Of a stretch of DNA of 34,911 nucleotides, positions 32,786-34,911 are shown piece after piece. The notes beneath the pieces are model-generated. The model saw only the letters and a list, made by a program, of their open reading frames with translations, was not told the origin of the DNA and did no database searches. Origin of the DNA: an uncultured Clostridia bacterium (lineage in GTDB: Bacteria; Bacillota; Clostridia; TANB77; CAG-508); the NCBI GenBank assembly GCA_934141445.1, contig CAKPCF010000016.1:1-34911 (forward strand), written 5' to 3'. A program made the translations under genes and the position numbers. The stretch's first letter is position 1, and every line of letters begins with the position of its first letter.

Positions 32786-34360
32786 ATGAAAGATGTTATA
32801 CTTGAAAATTTTAGACCAGATGTATATTCTACTTTAAGTAATGAAGAAAAAAAAGAAGTGATTTTACAAACAATAAAATCTATTCAAGAAGAAAACGATT
32901 TAAGTGAAATAGATATAGAGTTTAGTGATGGCTTGTTTGGATTTGATTTTAGTAAAAGAAAAGCAATAATTGATTTATCATGTAGTGATTCTTATGCAGA
33001 GCTTACAGGAATAATTCATGAATTAAGACATCAATGGCAAAGTGAAAAAAAAGGTTTAGTACCAGTAAATGGTTCAGGTCGTGATTATATTTTATCATCT
33101 CATGAATCAGATGCACATGAGTATGCAATTAAAGAAATGGAAAAATACCAAGATTTTTTTAATGATGATAGATTTGATATGTATTTATTAAAACTTAAAG
33201 GCGATTATTTTAAAAAGAAAAATTCAGCAAGATATGCATACGAGAGAAGTGGATATTCAGATATAGAAGAGATTTCAAGAAGAATGAGTTTATATAAAGA
33301 ACAAGCGGCAATTTTTAGTGATGAAGAAATAAGGGAAAATGGTGAAGCGAAAATAATGCCTTTTGAATCAGATAATGGAATTATTGGAATGTTTAAATTA
33401 AATGCAAGTAATCAAAATATTTTTCTTGGAATTCCTGGAATATCAGGAACTTTAAAAGGAACAGATCTTTATATTATGGGATTTAGTGTAGGTAAGGAAA
33501 TAACAACGGATAATTTTATAAAGGTTTTACAATTGTATATGGATTGTTTACATGAATTTAAAGACATAGGAATAAATGTACATTGTGATTCAATTCATTT
33601 TCCACCTGCAATTGTGGGTGGAGGTGGACTTCCTAAAAATATGTATGAAGCATTTTTAGGAAGTTTGCACTGTGGAGAAGATAGAACTATTTCTGTTGAA
33701 AATATAAATTTAGGAAAATTTGATGGAAATTTTGTGTTGAAAAATACAATTGGTATGATGCCAGATGGGTTAGAATTGGAGTTTGGTATTGACTATAATA
33801 AAAAATATACAAAAGAACAAATAGCAATTTTTACGAAAGCAGTAGAATGGGAAATTGATTTGGAAGAATTAACCATTAATCGTGAAGAAAATGGAGAAGA
33901 TGAAATGAGTATGAATAATGGATTTTACTCATCATACCAATATAAAAAGGAATATTCACCAAGAAAATTGGCTTTGATTTTAGCTGGTCAAAAAAGAGGG
34001 CTTAATACTTTTTATTATGATAGTTTAAATGAAGAACAAATAGAGCAGTTAATGATATTACAATTGGAAGGATTTAATAAAGAAGATTGGATCAGTCTAG
34101 TACAAGATGGAGCTGATTTTGAAAAATGTAGACAAAGATTAGAACAAGGAAAAAATGGTATAACAATTATACAAGGAATAAGCTTAGATGCTGATTGCAA
34201 TATAAGTAATTCAGATAGTCCAGAAATATTTAGTGCAAGTGACATATCAAGTGCATTGCAAACTACGGCAAGAGATGGCGTTGCTAGTAAAGTACAGTCT
34301 GATTTAGTAAATTTTGCACAAAATACAAACCAAAAAGAAGAAGTACCTAAAAAAGAATAA
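32786..34360 (+). CDS. Predicted zincin metallopeptidase with C-terminal extension
   Basis: 524 aa after AAGGAGAG. The N-terminal domain (about 1-125) has a zincin motif HELRH (His78, Glu79, His82) in GIIHELRHQWQSEK, preceded by a strand RKAIIDLSC and followed by HESDAHEYAIKEME (Glu107 or Glu112 as the likely third ligand). It should be an active zinc peptidase. Residues about 200-345 form an unrecognised strand-rich domain (GIPGISGTLKGTDLYIMGF). The C-terminal part (about 390-460) has YSPRKLALILAGQKRGLNT and MILQLEGFNKEDWISLVQDG, which resembles repeats seen in proteins of mobile elements. No signal peptide or TM, so the target is probably cytoplasmic. It is followed 13 bases later by the 151-aa gene. 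Confidence 0.65.
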   Translation: MKDVILENFRPDVYSTLSNEEKKEVILQTIKSIQEENDLSEIDIEFSDGLFGFDFSKRKAIIDLSCSDSYAELTGIIHELRHQWQSEKKGLVPVNGSGRDYILSSHESDAHEYAIKEMEKYQDFFNDDRFDMYLLKLKGDYFKKKNSARYAYERSGYSDIEEISRRMSLYKEQAAIFSDEEIRENGEAKIMPFESDNGIIGMFKLNASNQNIFLGIPGISGTLKGTDLYIMGFSVGKEITTDNFIKVLQLYMDCLHEFKDIGINVHCDSIHFPPAIVGGGGLPKNMYEAFLGSLHCGEDRTISVENINLGKFDGNFVLKNTIGMMPDGLELEFGIDYNKKYTKEQIAIFTKAVEWEIDLEELTINREENGEDEMSMNNGFYSSYQYKKEYSPRKLALILAGQKRGLNTFYYDSLNEEQIEQLMILQLEGFNKEDWISLVQDGADFEKCRQRLEQGKNGITIIQGISLDADCNISNSDSPEIFSASDISSALQTTARDGVASKVQSDLVNFAQNTNQKEEVPKKE

Positions 34361-34373
34361 AGAAGGTGAGAAC

Positions 34374-34829
34374 TTGGTAACACAGGAATATAGTGAAGCA
34401 ATATCTGAAACCTTAGAAATTCTAAGTCACACTAAGAAAAGTGATGTTGATAAAATACCTAAAAAATTTATGAAATTCTTAAAAGAAAATGCATCAACAA
34501 CATATAAAAACAAGTTTGATGGTATTAAAAGAATTCAAGATATGAAGTTAAATGAAAAAACAATTGGAATTTTATCTATTATAAATAAACGTTATTGGTG
34601 TGATGAAGAACAAAGAAAAGAATTTGAAAAAAATTTAAAAGATAATGAATTTAAATATCAACAGGATTTAAGAAAAAAATATAATCCAGATAGTATTTTT
34701 AAAAATGAAAATCCAATGAAAAGTGACTTAAAAGTTATAATAGCTGATGATAAGGATGAAAAAATTACCAAAAATTTATTTAATAGTATTAAAAATAGAT
34801 TATCAAAATTAAGTAAAATATTCTTATAA
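34374..34829 (+). CDS. Unknown 151-aa helical protein
   Basis: 151 aa from a TTG at 34374, after GAAGGTGAG; a reading from 34314 would begin inside the 524-aa gene. It is helical and charged (EYSEAISETLEILSHTKKSD, then IPKKFMKFLKENAS and LNEKTIGILSIINKRYW). The C-terminal part has LRKKYNPDSIF and ends with a basic amphipathic helix, NLFNSIKNRLSKLSKIFL, like that at the start of the 98-aa protein. It resembles short uncharacterised proteins I associate with Clostridia. It is in an operon with the zincin gene. The last 82 bases of the window hold nothing I can support. Confidence 0.65.
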   Translation: MVTQEYSEAISETLEILSHTKKSDVDKIPKKFMKFLKENASTTYKNKFDGIKRIQDMKLNEKTIGILSIINKRYWCDEEQRKEFEKNLKDNEFKYQQDLRKKYNPDSIFKNENPMKSDLKVIIADDKDEKITKNLFNSIKNRLSKLSKIFL

Positions 34830-34911
34830 TAAAGAGTTAGTGTAAAATAATTTCGGGATTATAAAATAAAAAATAAGATACCATCAAATTAGTGTTAAAA
34901 TAAATTTGTAA

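Overview
The window looks like chromosome from a very AT-rich, endospore-forming member of the Clostridia, probably an uncultured gut-type lineage. It carries a full spoIIIA operon, a cotJ operon, an mcsA-mcsB-clpC heat-shock operon and an OmpR-type two-component system. Shine-Dalgarno sites are strong (AAGGAGG type), many promoters have an extended -10 (TGnTATAAT), and TTG/GTG starts are frequent. No rRNA, tRNA, CRISPR array, integrase or transposase was seen.

Layout. 0.1-3.0 kb: a large leucine-rich-repeat surface protein with a pilin-like N-terminus. 3.2-4.1 kb: an FtsZ that ends exactly at the GTPase core. 4.2-8.6 kb: an HdeD-like membrane protein, an S66 LD-carboxypeptidase, a response regulator and histidine kinase, and a small membrane-anchored protein. 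8.6-12.8 kb: mcsA-mcsB-clpC with no ctsR, preceded by a CIRCE-like dyad. Its McsB has lost most residues of the arginine-kinase active site. 12.8-14.9 kb: a DUF3298/RsiV-like anchored protein and a polysaccharide deacetylase, two halves that are fused in B. subtilis PdaC. 15.0-16.3 kb (minus): cotJA-cotJB-cotJC. 16.4-19.8 kb: a small membrane protein, pgi, a charged two-TM protein and an RluA-type pseudouridine synthase. 19.9-24.8 kb: spoIIIAA-AB-AC-AD-AE-AF-AG-AH, with an unusually short AF.

From about 24.9 kb to the end is an accessory region of mostly unrecognised genes. A divergent ribbon-helix-helix regulator gene faces a promoter flanked by tandem 11-bp repeats and a palindrome. Then come a 74-aa protein, a 489-aa protein that looks like a zincin metallopeptidase with its HExxH motif destroyed, a 912-aa protein with an internal duplication, and a small basic protein. 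Next is a LysR regulator bracketed by two minus-strand paralogues of very different base composition, one of them near 50% GC. The region ends with a 524-aa protein with an intact HELRH zincin motif and a 151-aa protein. Most of these genes have their own near-consensus promoter and terminator, so the region reads as an assembled island and not one operon.

The points that most deserve follow-up are the apparent McsB pseudokinase in a CtsR-less, possibly HrcA-controlled operon, the tail-less FtsZ, the paired degenerate and intact zincin proteins, and the GC-discordant paralogue pair around LysR.
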